From Nymphaea colorata (taxonomy: Eukaryota > Streptophyta > Magnoliopsida > Nymphaeales > Nymphaeaceae), in assembly GCF_008831285.2 (NCBI RefSeq), contig NC_045139.1, forward strand, positions 28,499,206-28,563,205: a stretch of 64,000 bases of DNA, read 5' to 3'. A program made the position numbers and the translations under genes. The notes beneath the pieces were generated by a model that made no database searches, was not told where the DNA came from, and worked only from the letters and a program-made list of their open reading frames with translations. Shown here one piece after another: positions 1 through 12,495 of the stretch; position 1 is the stretch's first letter; each line of letters starts with the position of its first letter.

Positions 1-267
1 CTTCACATGCAATCCTTGCACGTGCATAATGAAAGCAATTCCCATCCAAATTGCATGGTTCATATATTATCTTTGCCATGGAATGACATTTATTGCAGAT
101 ACGAAGGTTGTGGGCAATCCGAATTGTCGTGCCACGAGGAGTTCTGACCAATCCAAACGCCATTTTCTTTTTCGCCGTGCTTGTTGATGAATATTCTCCT
201 TTTCTTCATCATCAACGTCTGGCAACACTGGTGGCGTATCCGGCACATAGCCTGCAGATTTTGCCAA
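1..267 (-). pseudogene. Decayed E+/DYW tail of the adjacent PPR gene
   Basis: Reading downstream of the PPR stop codon on the minus strand, the family's C-terminal tail is still recognisable but lies in two other frames. From 267 comes [21 protein letters not shown], the usual start of the region between E+ and DYW. From about 160 to the window edge a third frame gives [19 protein letters not shown], then [11 protein letters not shown] and a degenerate FHY stretch where the family has its FHHF region. The CxxCH of the zinc-binding deaminase-like DYW domain is visible, and a lone HGE in yet another reading matches the HSE catalytic signature. The tail therefore has at least two net frame changes, and most of the E+ motif between the stop and LAKSAGYVP is missing. 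In intact DYW proteins this domain edits organellar C to U. It cannot be translated with the PPR body here unless the lesions are assembly errors. The end lies outside the window. Confidence 0.8.
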
Positions 268-269
268 GG

Positions 270-1940
270 CTAAACCTCATCAATCATGGTGCCTTCAGTT
301 GTGCCCCCGTAGCTCGAGTCGTCGACCTCTATCCAACTGCACCCTGGCGGCTTCCTTCTTCCCCTCATGTCCATCAGGTTACGCAGTCGGACCAGGTCGT
401 CCCACCGTTGAGCTGCTGCAAATGTGTTGGCCATGAGGACCAGGCAGCTGGCAGCATTTTCTGGTTCCATCTCCACAAGCCGAGCGGCCGCCAGCTCTGC
501 ACGCTTTACGTCCTCGTGGGTCCTGCAACCGGCAAGCAAAGCACCCCAGACAACATCATTCGGACCAAAGGGCATCGACTCCATCAGCTTCTGGGCTTCG
601 TCAAGGTGGCCCGCGCGCCCAAGCAGATCGACCATGCAGCCGTAATGCAATGCTTGCGGTTCGATGCCGTAAGCACGAGTCATGGATTTGAACAGATCCC
701 AACCTCGTTTAACCGATCCTGCATGCGCACACGCTCCCAGCACCGCGATAAAGGTAACGCCATCTGGCTTCACTCCTGCTGCTTGCATGCAATGGAAGGT
801 GTTCAAGGCTTCCTCACTTCGACCATTCATCGCGAAACCATTGATCATGGCCGTCCAAGACACGACAGTTCTCCCAGTTATGTTCCTGAACACCCGGTAT
901 GCCATGTCGATGAGCCCGCATTTGGAGTACATGTGAACCAAGGCATTGCCAAGCGAGACATTTCGCACAAAGCCCATCCTGTCCGCGTATGTATGCACCC
1001 ATCTACCTAAGTCCAGGGCACCTAGTTCGGCACACGCAGACAGGACGCTCACCAACACGACTTGATCAATCTCCACTCCCCAGCTCCTCTGCATTTGGTG
1101 GAACAATATTAGCGCTTCCTTGCACCTTCCCGACTGTGCACAGCCCGAGATCATGGTCGTCCAGGAGATGATGCTCCTCTCCGGCATTTCGACAAACAAG
1201 CTCCTCGCGGCATCCGGATTTCCGCACTTGATGTAGCCCCGGACCATGATATTCCAGTCAATCGTGCATCGTTCAGGCATTTCGTCAAACATAAGGCGCG
1301 CGCTGGCAAGATCCCTGCCCTCACAATAAGCATTGAGGAGGTTCGCCTTCACATGGGCATCAGAGACGAGGCCATTGCGAAGGACTTTGCCGTGTATCTG
1401 CTGGGCACATCTTACAGAAGAGGGGGATCGGCACGCGTTGAGAAGAAAGCAGAAAGTGAAGGAGTCGGGCTTGCTCGCTTTTCTTTCTTGCCCTTGCATC
1501 TCGTTGAGCAGGGCGAACGACCTCTTGGGGCTGCCACTTCCGGAGAAGCCTCTGATCATCTGGTTCCACAGCAGCGTGCTTGGGTTGTCAACCTGTCTGA
1601 AGGCGTGGTAAGCGTAAAGGACGTCTCCGGAGGGGGAGGTGGCACAGAAAGATACAAGCTTTGCTAGCAGGAATTTCTTATGGGAAAAACCGTTCAGAAA
1701 AATCTGAGCATGTATTTGAGCGAGTTCTCTCATGGTGGTGCAATTATGAGAGAGCAACAGAAATAATTCTTGCTGCAACATTCTTGGGCTCAAGGGGTGA
1801 TGATGGCGACGGGTGCATCCTCTTCCCATGTCGTCTTCGTCTCCCACTACCAGCCGCACCCCAGTCCACGGCGCGCTGCAGCACCCTCCATGCAGTTGTT
1901 GGATTCCATCCACTGTTTGAATCTGCAGTCTGCAAAACAT
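270..1940 (-). CDS. PLS-class pentatricopeptide repeat protein, now ending in the E region
   Basis: This intronless frame codes a plant PPR protein, a sequence-specific RNA-binding protein expected in mitochondria or plastids. PPR signatures recur: LLWNQMIRGFSGSGSPKRSF, DWNIMVRGYIKCGNPDAA, SWTTMISGCAQSGRCKEAL, ALVHMYSKCGLIDMAYRVF and SWTAMINGFAMNGRSEEAL. The C-terminal E region follows (VWGALLAGCRTHEDVKRAE, then GCSWIEVDD). The longest ATG frame starts at 1940; later ATGs at 1829 and 1781 are possible, the last giving MLQQELFLLLSH, which looks like the usual first helix. The frame stops at 270 with a short unrelated tail (SSYGGTTEGTMIDEV), whereas relatives continue into E+ and DYW; that tail is annotated at 1-267. 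The body is uninterrupted, so it may work as an E-class protein that recruits a DYW partner, or it may be a young pseudogene. Its target RNA cannot be read from sequence. Confidence 0.88.
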   Translation of the reverse strand: MFCRLQIQTVDGIQQLHGGCCSAPWTGVRLVVGDEDDMGRGCTRRHHHPLSPRMLQQELFLLLSHNCTTMRELAQIHAQIFLNGFSHKKFLLAKLVSFCATSPSGDVLYAYHAFRQVDNPSTLLWNQMIRGFSGSGSPKRSFALLNEMQGQERKASKPDSFTFCFLLNACRSPSSVRCAQQIHGKVLRNGLVSDAHVKANLLNAYCEGRDLASARLMFDEMPERCTIDWNIMVRGYIKCGNPDAARSLFVEMPERSIISWTTMISGCAQSGRCKEALILFHQMQRSWGVEIDQVVLVSVLSACAELGALDLGRWVHTYADRMGFVRNVSLGNALVHMYSKCGLIDMAYRVFRNITGRTVVSWTAMINGFAMNGRSEEALNTFHCMQAAGVKPDGVTFIAVLGACAHAGSVKRGWDLFKSMTRAYGIEPQALHYGCMVDLLGRAGHLDEAQKLMESMPFGPNDVVWGALLAGCRTHEDVKRAELAAARLVEMEPENAASCLVLMANTFAAAQRWDDLVRLRNLMDMRGRRKPPGCSWIEVDDSSYGGTTEGTMIDEV

Positions 1941-2700
1941 TAGGACCCAGCGCTGGAGGCGTGTTATCCATGTACATTAGTAATCCAATCGGTACCTCTC
2001 TCTCTCTCTCTCGCCCCACAATCGGAATGCCTCCTTCCGTTATCCAAACGCCCTGATTCTTCCTCCACCACCCTCACTGCCGCCGCCACCAATGGCATTT
2101 CCCGCTCCCTTCCCCTTCAGACGCTTTCCACTGCGGCCGTCGTCTCCCCGCACGGCCTCCTTCCATTCTTGGGGGTCAGCCGGTCAGGGCATCTCACTCC
2201 CTCCCTGACTTGAATAGTGATTGGTTGTCTAGAATCATCCAACGTATTTATGAAGGCGTTACACATGATAAAACTGTTCATCATTTTCTCTCAATCATTC
2301 GTCAGATCAGATGCCAATGCCATGGAGCTGGATGACTCTGGATAAAATTACTATTCATTTTTCTTTTGAACAGAAATCTCACAACGATCGACTGTCATGA
2401 GTGAATGACTCTGGACAATGAAAAAGAGCCACCAAAAATATTAATATATGTACATATGCTAAACCAACCCCAATGCATCCACCGCTATAGGCCGTTGGAT
2501 CAAGTGCGATCATCGAATGGCCCATAGCAACTAACGGCGGATGGGGAAAACAATGCCTACTATGTCTGAGGTTCATCCAAACCCCAAAACAAACTAAAAC
2601 CGTGAAGGCAGAAAGGTATGACATTGAAGTTTTATGTTGACAGCCTAACTAAACATAAAAAATAAAATAAAAAATAAAAATCAACCCAGAATACATTTCA
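1941..2700. other. Intergenic region between divergent PPR and RING genes
   Basis: No coding region is supported here. A short (CT)n run lies near 1994-2013, just upstream of the PPR gene on its own strand, and could be part of its promoter or 5' leader. The rest is ordinary AT-rich spacer leading into a decayed retroelement. Confidence 0.6.
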
Positions 2701-3485
2701 TGGATGCGTCTAGATCAAGTGCTTCTTAGTTGGCTCTTATCAAACATGTTCACAGCCAAATCACTGGCTTACGAACTTCATTTGAATTTAAAGTTTGGAA
2801 GGCTTTAAAAGAAGCCTATGCAGCCAGACGGGGTAAACAATTTTGCAACTGAAGTCTCAATTACAATACCTGAAAAAAGGTGTCCGGATTATGACTGATT
2901 ATTTTCAGCAAGCTAAAGTCATTACTCATCAACTTGTGTCGACAATGATGATCTTGTCCTTCACGTTCTTCGAGGCTTACCGTAGGATATCATGCCTTCA
3001 AACTTGTTATCAGTACCAGAGTCATACTTGTTCCCTTGAATGAATTATACGGTTTACTTCTTATTCATGAGTCTCACACTGAACCGGCAGTGACAAAGAT
3101 GATGGTGCTCTCTTATCGTCAGCCAATTTTATTCAAAATCAAAGGAATTACAATCAGCAACAAAACAACAAGGGGAAGATATCAGGGAAAATGAAAGAAG
3201 TGGTAGAATAATAAACAAAATAAGAACTATGTGGAGAATTGGACCCCAGATTGGGGTGCTTTTCATCACATCACCAACAGTTTAAGCAATTTACCTATTC
3301 AGTTTTCATACCAAGGCAATGATGGAGTGTATCTTGATAATGGTGTTACCCTCCATATTTTTCATACGGGCTTCTCCTATCTTCATCATGACATATTCAG
3401 TTTCAAGCTAAATGATATTATACATGTGCTTATGAAAAAGAAAAACTTTCTCTGCGTTGTCAAAAATAATAAATGTCTGTCTTGA
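2701..3485 (+). pseudogene. Decayed Ty1/copia gag-protease fragment
   Basis: Broken frames match copia polyprotein in the right order. At 2701 the reading WMRLDQVLLSWLLSNMFTA resembles the UBN2-type gag start (LDQLVLSWLL...). From 2843 comes MQLKSQLQYLKKGVRIMTDY, the next gag block. From 3231 comes WTPDWGAFHHITNSLSNL, corresponding to the WxxDSGAxxHxT protease motif, with the catalytic DSG changed to DWG; a leader of the LDNGVTLHIFHTG type follows. Stops and frame changes separate the blocks, and no integrase, reverse transcriptase or LTRs were found nearby. It is an old truncated copy, distinct from the nested copia element at 19383-24832. Confidence 0.75.
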
Positions 3486-3489
3486 ATTC

Positions 3490-3546
3490 TTGTCATCTAC
3501 TTGTTATGTTAAGAGCGCACAATAAGAAAATATTCTTGATTTTACA

Positions 3547-3587
<41 letters not shown>

Positions 3588-4831
3588 CTTATGGACAGTT
3601 CACAGATATTATTTTTCATGTTTTTATCAGTGAGTTTTCTCTCATGTACTAATAAGAGAAACTCTGGTTTCTCTAACAAATCTTGGAAACTCAATTTTTC
3701 TGTCAATAAGAACTTTAAAAAGTTATTAAAATATAAAAAAATAGCAAAAAATGTAAAATATGTTGCAATATAACCTAATATATTCAATATTGAATTTGGA
3801 TGCATTGGAAATTTGGAATCGCTATGTCCCCTAAACGGGTGCTCAATCAGATTTGACGATTTTAATAACTGGATTCGGATACGGCATGACCTTTATTCAT
3901 TGAAATTAAATCCAAATTTGGAACTGAATACGTGAATATCAAATTAATTCAATTTGATAGACTGGACATACTGTCTGAATTGGAACCGTTAAGTTCCCAG
4001 TTCAACAATCTTCAATACGAGACCATGAATTAGTGAGAGAGAGAAGCTGTCAGATAATTGCATTTTTTTTAATAGAACTGTTAAAATATACTACAGAAAA
4101 CAGTGAATGTTTTTTTAATGGAACTATTAAAATATACTACAGGAAACAATGTTTTATCTTCAACAAAAAGTTCAACAACACACACATTTTTAGTTGGTTT
4201 CTTATTACTTCGGCATTTTTCATGCACGCTTTCTTTATAGTTTTTGTCTTCACAATTACGCTTAAAAAATAAAAAACATGAAAATTAAAAATATTGTAAA
4301 TTACGAAAAGCTGTTTGTTTAAATTTTATTGAATTTTTTTTAAACATTTTTATTATGAGGCTTGCGCTCTTGAAATATTTTATAAATTATAAATACATAA
4401 AAAGCATTCATAAATGTCCAAACGTGCGATGGAAGGACAGCCATAAAAAGAAGGAAAAGGAAACGTGGAAGCGCAACACAAGACGGTGTCTCAACGCCAT
4501 GGAATCAGAAACCAAAGGGCCGTCAACGAGGAAGGTCTTTAAAACTAAGCAAAATTGGTTTCCTTTTACTTTCATTTCATCATTTTCCCTTTTTCTTTTT
4601 CCCTTCTCCTCTCCGTCCTTTCTCCTGTTCTGATGGTGAACCGGGAAGGTGTTCCAGCGTGGACGCCTTTACTCCTTATCCTGTTTTGTAGCTCACCGAC
4701 AATCGCCTAGGGGTCCGGGTGTTCTTCCTCTCTTCTTTTTGGGTGTTACTATTTCTTGGTCAATTTTTATCCGCTGGAATTGCATGAATTGTTCGATCAT
4801 CTAGTATTTCGAATCTCTGGGGGCTTTGGAG
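3490..4831. other. AT-rich spacer and promoter side of the RING gene
   Basis: No gene is seen. A TG/TA microsatellite occupies 3547-3585 and the sequence to about 4400 is very AT-rich. From 4555 to 4640 it becomes strongly pyrimidine-rich, as often seen in plant 5' leaders, so the promoter and 5' UTR of the RING-H2 gene that starts at 4832 probably lie within 4430-4831. Confidence 0.5.
3547..3585. repeat. (TG)n(TA)n microsatellite
   Basis: A short GT tract runs directly into about 30 bases of TA repeats. Confidence 0.95.
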
Positions 4832-7800
4832 ATGGATAGCGGTGGTGGCGCTGGGGATTGCTGGCTGTGTGAATCATGTACATTCGGTAATTTAATCAAT
4901 TCAAGGACGTGTGCTGCTTGCGGTTCCTTGAGGCAGCAGAACCCGGCCAGCGTTCCCTCCGTCCTGCATTTCGGAGGCAGCGGTTTGCGCTTTTCCATCC
5001 CCAATCTCATCGTCAGTGCTTTCTCGGGAGCCCTCACCGGAATGTTCGCAGTAGGTACTTGCTTTACTCTTACTTGTTCCGTCTCCCATCTCTCCATTGC
5101 ATTTTATTCCGAACCCCTGTTTTTCTTATATGTAACATAAGTCGTTAAATTTTAGAATCTAGTTTCTTGAATGCAACACCGATTGTTCCCGGTGATTAAA
5201 AGCCATGGAGCAGCACAATTGTATCTTTTTTTAACACGCGTGTATTGTTAAATGCAATTCCCGTTTGGCTGAAACTAGGTTTTTAGAGAACTCAGCAATG
5301 TAAAAGCGTGTGAAAACTGAAAACCATAAGACGTTTGTTCCTATGATAATAGAAAACCTATTTTTAGTTTACGTAACTTAGTTTGTTTTGAGATAGTAAG
5401 CAAGTTTTGTGAAAAATTAGTGACTTAATGGGAGAGAAAAATAAAAAATTTGAAATCATTCTAACAAATTGAGTTCTCATTCTGAAAAGCTGGGGCGGGC
5501 AGCTTTTTGAATTTACAAAATCAATTTGGGTATCTTGTAAAAGCTCCTGGTTGGGGTGCCTTCGTCTATCCAAGTTTTGCCGCCAAACCACGGTATATCT
5601 GGGTTTGCGGGTGTCTTCCAAATAGGCTATGAATGGTTGGTTTTTCTTATTTTTCTGTTTTATTTTATATAGAGGAAGTGAAATCCTCCAGCCATCTAGA
5701 TCTCCGTCCAATCACAGCTGCCCGATATAATACATCAGGTGGATGTGATTATACACACTAGTACCAGATGCACACCATCGGCCACTGTGCTATGAGAGAC
5801 CGACAAATTTCTCTATCCATACCTGGATGGAGAAATCCGGGAATTCTCTCTGTCTCTCTCTCTCTATATATATCTTAAAAATGAATATTTGTGACCATTT
5901 TGAGTTGGCTTTTTTTTGTAAGTCTGTATGTTTCTATAACCATATGTTACATAGGTGAGAGGGATGAATTGACACAAATGCTCATGCTTTCATTGGTTAT
6001 ATTCCATGAATATTTGTGACCATAAAGAGGCCTGCCCTAGGAGAGAGAGACTCCGAGGTTCGTCCTCCCCTGGTGTCCAGCCGGTGTTCCTCTGGTGGCC
6101 GGCCGGTTGGCCGGCATAGTGGGACGGTTCGGAAATGGAAGCAGATGCACAGATGATCTGCAGCGTTATGGAAGAAGGAGGAGATGGTGTCGTGCAACCA
6201 GCTGCGCTGAACAGAGAGGCGTCTGCACCTAAGGGGCCCTCTTGGGCGTCCATCGTTGAAGGGGAAAAGTTCCATGATGAAGAATATCTGAATGAAGTTG
6301 AAATCCGAGAGGTGGACGGCAATAAGGTGTTGTTCGTCCCCAAATCAGCGCACGAGCAGCTCAAAGCCCCTTTCCGATTTACAGCTATTGCAACACTTTC
6401 AGGTGGTCGCTCCAGCAACAGGTTAGACTATGGTTTTCTGTTTTCTTCCCTTCGTGCTCTGTGGGTTGGACTTTGCCCGATCAAGTTTTCATCCGTAGGT
6501 AAAGGGTTGTTCCTGGTAAGGGCCTCAAATGAGGCTGATTTGCAAATGATTCTTGCTTCTAGTCACTGGAAAGTTGGGGGGCGGGTTCTAGTTGCTGATC
6601 GATGGAGACCTGGTATGCCGTTGAAATTGGAATCATCCAGTAGAGTCCGCATTTGGGTGCACCTTCCTGATTTGCCGCCTGAGCTTTGGAGGAATGGTAT
6701 ATTTCATTGGCTAGCCAGAATGATGGGAGCGACGTTCGTCGAAGCCAATGCTTTCACAAAGGAGGTTGCTAGTCTGGGTTTTGCGCGTGTGCTCCTCGAG
6801 GTTCCGCTGGGTTTTCATCCAGTGAATGAAGTCAAGGTCTCGTTTGATGAAGGGGTCGCCCTGGTGCAAAGTATTGAGTATGAGTCAAAGGTGAGACTGT
6901 CGTAAATGTGGTGCGACATCCCACTTCACCTTTGCTTGTGATGATTTGAAGCAGTCCCCCAGTACATATACGGTTGATGTAGAAGATGGGAAGGCTTGGA
7001 TGGCTGTTAAAATCCCCAAACGCCGTTCCTTTTCCCTGAACAAATCGGCTGGTCCAGCTAATCAGGCGAACGGATTTTCAGCACTTCATAGTGTGCCTGG
7101 GAGGGAGGAGGGTGTTAATGTTGAGGAGGGAGGGACTAGCTCTGCTCCTATCCCTGAGGGCACGAGGAGGAAATCTATGCAGGCCAATGAGACCTGTCCG
7201 GAAGTGGTGGGACATAACAGGGTTTGTAGTAAAGAGGCGAATCCTGCCATAACAAAAGGGGCGACTAGTGCAAGTATCCTTCAAGGCCAGCAGAGTGCCG
7301 ACTCTATGGCTATTGATGAGACACATGATCTCCCAGTCGATGTTTTGGTGTCTTATCGAAAAGCTCCAATGGAGAAGAAACGCCAGCTGAAAAGCAAATC
7401 TACCAACTCATAAAAAGAGACCCAACAACCACACACAGTCAGAGAAGCTCCTCGCTGATCTATATGCCTCTTGCTCTGACGCAAGCTTGATCCTTCCTCA
7501 GTCCACAGATCACTCTAGCTTCAGTGCAACTGAAGCCAGGGCCTCCCCAGCTTCTGAAGATCCGGGTGATAAGGATATGAGTTTACCTTTATACAAAGAA
7601 GAGAAGAAAATCCAATTGAATGCTAAGGATAACAACCCTATCAACGGAGAGCTGGTGGGGTGTAGTAGGGAGAGTAGCGCTCTTGCTGGGATGCAATGAG
7701 GTCGCTTGGAATGCTCGCGGGCTGGCCGGTGTGACTGCCCAGCGTGACCTCCAGTTAATTTTTCAGCTTGCTCACCCAGATATTGCAGTTCTCATTGACA

Positions 7801-10800
7801 CAAAATTGAATGAGACTGTTTTGACAAAACTCAGTTTGAAGTTTAGCAGATACCTCTCTGTTTCCAACATACATCTTAATGGCCAATGGGTCCGGATTTG
7901 GCTTTTGTGGGATGCTGACAAGATGCAGGTCCAAACATCTAAAGTGCATGCTCATTGGATTTCTATCGAGGTGAAGCACCTAAGTTCTGGCAGAATTTTC
8001 TCTGTTTTAGGGGTGTACCTCAATCCGGATTTCCGTATCCGTAGGTTCCAATATGCTGAGCTCAATGAGGAGCTTTCTAGCTTATGTAAGCCCAACGTAT
8101 GCTTAGGTGACTTCAATTCGGTGAGGGAGATGTCGTAGAAAACTGGAAGACCCCCAGCTTTTTGGCCATGCATTCTTTTCAATAATTTTATTGCCTCCAA
8201 CCAGTTTGTGGAAATTCATGACCCCAACAGTAAGTTTTCTTGGTCTAACAAGAAAGAGGGGCCTGCTTATGTGCAAAGTTTGATTGATCATTGCTTTGTC
8301 TCCCATGACTGGTGGGACTGCCGGGAATGGAATTTCAGTCTTCGGATTCTTCCTCGCACTTCTTTTGACCATAGTCCTATTGTTATGGCAGCTGAGAGAA
8401 ACCATATCTTCACTTGTGGCAAATCGGTCTTCCGTTACTTTAATTACTGGGAACAATTTCCTCAATGCACCAAACTTATTGCAGATTGTTGGCCCCATCA
8501 TGTCGCTGGCTGCCCCATGGTTAGGCTTGTTTCTAAACTTCAACTTGTTAGAGATAAGCTTCGGGAGTGATCTAAGCAAGGCCCCAATGATCTGGTCAGA
8601 ATTATTGAGAGACTCAGAGTGCAGGTAGGAGTGGCCCAGAACCTTATGGATAGGGGCGATTTGTCTGCATCCTCTCGTGAGATTAAGCTTCGCCTCACTC
8701 TCATTAAGCTCATCAAGATGGATGAGGAGCGACTGAGGCAAAAGGGTCGTGTGAGGTGGATGAGGGAGGGCGATTCTAATTCAAAATTTTTTCATGTTAT
8801 GGCTAAAGGCAGACAACGGAGAAACCATATCCGCACTATCATGGATGGAGAGAGGGTTATCTTTGACATGGATGATATTTTTGCGTCCTGCACCACTTAT
8901 TTCAAAGACCTGTTGACTGACAATGCGGGTTCGGGGCTCCTTCCTTCAAATGATTGTATAGGTCTGAGGGTGACTGCAGAAGAAAATGAGCTTTTAGTGA
9001 GTCCTATTCGTGATGAGGAAATACATTGGGCAGTATTAAGGGTGAATAAGGATTCAGCTGCTGGACCAGACGGTTTCAACAATCGCTTTTATCAATCATA
9101 CTGGTCCATCATTGGGCCCGACGTGAGCCTCGCAGTTAAAGAGTTTTTCCGGTCCGGGCTCATGGTTAAAGGGATCAACAAAACACACATCGTTCTTCTT
9201 CCCAAAGAAGAGGGTGCTTGCACTATGGACAAGTTTCGGCCTATATCTCTTTGCAATAGCATTCTTAAATTCCTCACCCATATTATGGTTTTACGCATGA
9301 GACCCATATTGAGTCGCATTCTTCATCGGAATCAGGCGGCTTTTTTGATGGGACACAGCATCCAGGACAGTTTTTTACTTAGTCAAGAGGTGGTTCATTC
9401 ACTTGCTCACAGTAAGGCTAAAGCTGCGTGCGTTAAGATCGACCTTAGCAAGGCATATGACAGAGTGAATTGGCGGTTCTTGGAGAACAGCCTTAAACTG
9501 TTAGGCTTTTGCTCCAATTGGACTAAGCGTATTATGACTGTTGTTTTTACTGTGTCCTCTGCACTGCTCATTAACGGTAAGGAAGGATCTTGGTTCTTCA
9601 CGACGAGGGGGTTACGGCAAGGAGACCCCCTGTCCCCCTATTTGTTCATCGTTATGATGGAAATTCTTAATCGTAGCATGTTGGCTTATCTGCATTTGGG
9701 TAAGATCCGTGGCCCAAAGGTTAGCGCTCTTAGCTCTATTCATTCCTCCTTCTATGCTGATGATGCCCTTGTTTTCATTGAAGGCAGGAAAAAATTCTTT
9801 CTAGGCCTTAAAGATTGTTTCCTCGAGTTTGAGGCTTGTTCGGGACTCAAAGTTAATCCCAACAAGACCTCAGTGTACTTCTTTAATCTTTCTGATTTCG
9901 AGTGCAGCCGACTATGTGCTATCACGGGCGGGAAAAGAGGTTTTTTGCCAGTTATGCATCTGGGTCTGCCTCTTCAATACTAGGCCATCACAGAGAGCCA
10001 ATGTCAGCACATAGTCATGAAAGTTAATCAGAAATTGGCAGGCTGGAAGCAGAAGCTGCTTTCTTATGTCGGAAGACTCTGCTTGGTTAAACATGTTCTG
10101 ACATCTATCCCTAGCTATTGGATGATGGTCTTGTGGATTCCTCTGTCCACATGCCAACAAATCGAAAAGTTGTGTTCGGGTTTCATTTGGGGTGATGATC
10201 TGGAGCTCAAAGGGGCACACCTTATTAGTTGGAATGCTCTTTGTGGGTGGAGTAGGGCTTCGACGCATGGAGGATATCAATAGGGCTAATTTCTGTTTTC
10301 TCGGGGTCAAAGCTATCACGCAGGACTCACTCTAGGTCGATCTCGTCAGGGCCAAGTATCTAACCAAAAAGAGTCTGTGGCAGTACAAACTCAGTGGGAG
10401 CGAATCTAGCTTATGGAAGCGGGTGATCAAATGTTGACAGTTAATTGAATCTCAAGTTCATTGGAGAGTCAACAATGGCTCTAGAGTCAAATTTTGGCGT
10501 GACCGGTGGAATGGTGTGTCATCATCTCCAATATGATTTCACCTACTAGTTGGCCACTAATTCAGGATACCATGAACTGCACTATTAAGGAGTTGTTTGC
10601 CGAACAGGAAACCTATGTCCACATGTTCCTTGAATCTATGAGCATTCCCATTCACCTCCCCATGCTTGAGGATGGTCGACAGGATACACTTGAATGGGTA
10701 GACTGCAGTTCCCAGCCGCTTTCAAGACATCATATTTGGGACATGCTGCGAGATATTAGTCCCACTCAGTAGTGGAGGAATGCCATTTGGAATGTTGGAG

Positions 10801-12415
10801 CCCCTCCCGTGCTGCATGGACGACCTACCTGGCAGTTGAAGGTCGCCTTCATGTTGATGCTAGAGCTCAGAAGCATGGACTTTACCTTGCCTCCAGATGT
10901 TATATTTGCAAAAGGGCTCAAGAAGATATCAACCATGTCTTCCTCCATTGCAAAGAAGCTAAAAGCTTGTGGGAGTTAGTTATCAAAAAGTTCAGGCAAA
11001 GTAATTTCCATCCACTAACGGTTAATGATGCTCTCGTATGGTGGACCTCTCGCAAATTTAAAAATAAAGTCCTCTTCAAGTGCTGGAAGAATCTATTGCA
11101 CATAATCCTTTGGCACATTTGGAAATGGCGCAATAACTGCAAGCATGGGGAAAAAGCTGCTATGAACTATAGTGGTAAGGCGCTATGGAGCTACTGCAGC
11201 GACTTTATGATCTCTAGAGATTGGAAGCAAGGTGATAGACAAGCTATCCAAACGTGGTTACAGGTTGGGCTCCCTTGGGGAGGTTGGAGGTGGGAACATC
11301 GAACTTCCCATAATATTCACATTGCAGTTTGCCAAAACAAGGATAGCAGGGATGTGGCTGCTCTTGTTAGGGAGAGTAGTGGGCGCTATATCTTTGGTAT
11401 CGCCTGCTGGAGTGATGCAGCCAGAGCCACTGATGAAGCTTGGGTTCTTCAGCAAAGTCTTCTAGCTGTCCAGGAAATTGATAGGAATGCGGGCAACATC
11501 AAAGTCATTTGCAATAATGGGTTTTTCCTCAGCCGCTGCTGCAAGTGCTTCAGAGATGATTCATTACAACAGATTTTGAGGGGCGTTGCAAGTCGACTGT
11601 GTAACAATCTGGTTTTCATTAGAGATGACCCTGCTCCCGAGGTGTTTCATCTTCTTAAAAGAGGTGATAGTGCCACTATTTGCAAGGTATGGCATCGGCC
11701 GTCTCCAGACTGGAGGCCATACAAGGATATTTTGTAAATGGTTAGGATCTCTTAGATCCCATTTTTGTTGTAAATACTCTCCCATTTTTTGTCAATAAAT
11801 TCCGGGGCAACCCCCCAGCATCAGTTCTCTGGAATACACTCGCACACACGTGATATACATATTGAGAGCTTAGACTTGGCCTTCTGACTTTTCAGCCAGA
11901 TTCAAGCAGCTTTTCACAAATCTAACTATGTTCTTCGTATAAACTAAATAGTTGGTGTCCGAAGGGGAAGGGGGATCCAGATCAATGTCTGCACAGTCAA
12001 GCGTGTGCATTTAGAAAGGTTGACTTCTGTAGGCTCTATTTGACTATGTATGTCCAAGCACAGAAGCAACGAAGTGGTCTGGACGTCTGAAGAACCGAAA
12101 GCAAAGCTCTATGCTGGGATTGGGCAAAATACAAAAGTATAACGCGCAAAGCAAAGCATAAAGTCTTGGCTTGATTAGGACAACTGTAGCAAAAACTTGT
12201 GGCACTGCCTTTTCAGGTATATCCCATACATCGACCAACCAAGTCAGCTTTCACTTCAACGGAGATGGAAAGTGTTTATTGTTTCCCAACGTGACATAGT
12301 AAATACAGCTACACTGACATGGATCTTTTGTCTCCCTTCTTGCTAGGGAAGAGGGTTTCCCATATTATTAACTTGATTCTGAAAGTTTTTGAACGGATGC
12401 ATCTCAAGCTCTCGC

Positions 12416-12495
<80 letters not shown>

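Larger units (their letters stand above)
6024..11815 (+). mobile_element. Degenerate L1-type LINE in intron 1 of the RING gene
   Basis: A near full-length non-LTR retrotransposon lies in the same orientation as the host gene. It has a GC-rich 5' leader (about 6024-6134), ORF1 and ORF2 in the usual order, and an AATAAA-like signal near 11795. No poly(A) tail or clear target duplication was found at the right end, so its 3' boundary is approximate. Several stops and frame changes interrupt both ORFs, so it is not expected to move by itself. Confidence 0.9.

Noticed and set aside
93-1010. 305-residue open frame on the plus strand over the PPR gene
   Set aside because: It is antisense to an obvious PPR protein and shows no family blocks; a shadow frame in GC-richer coding DNA.
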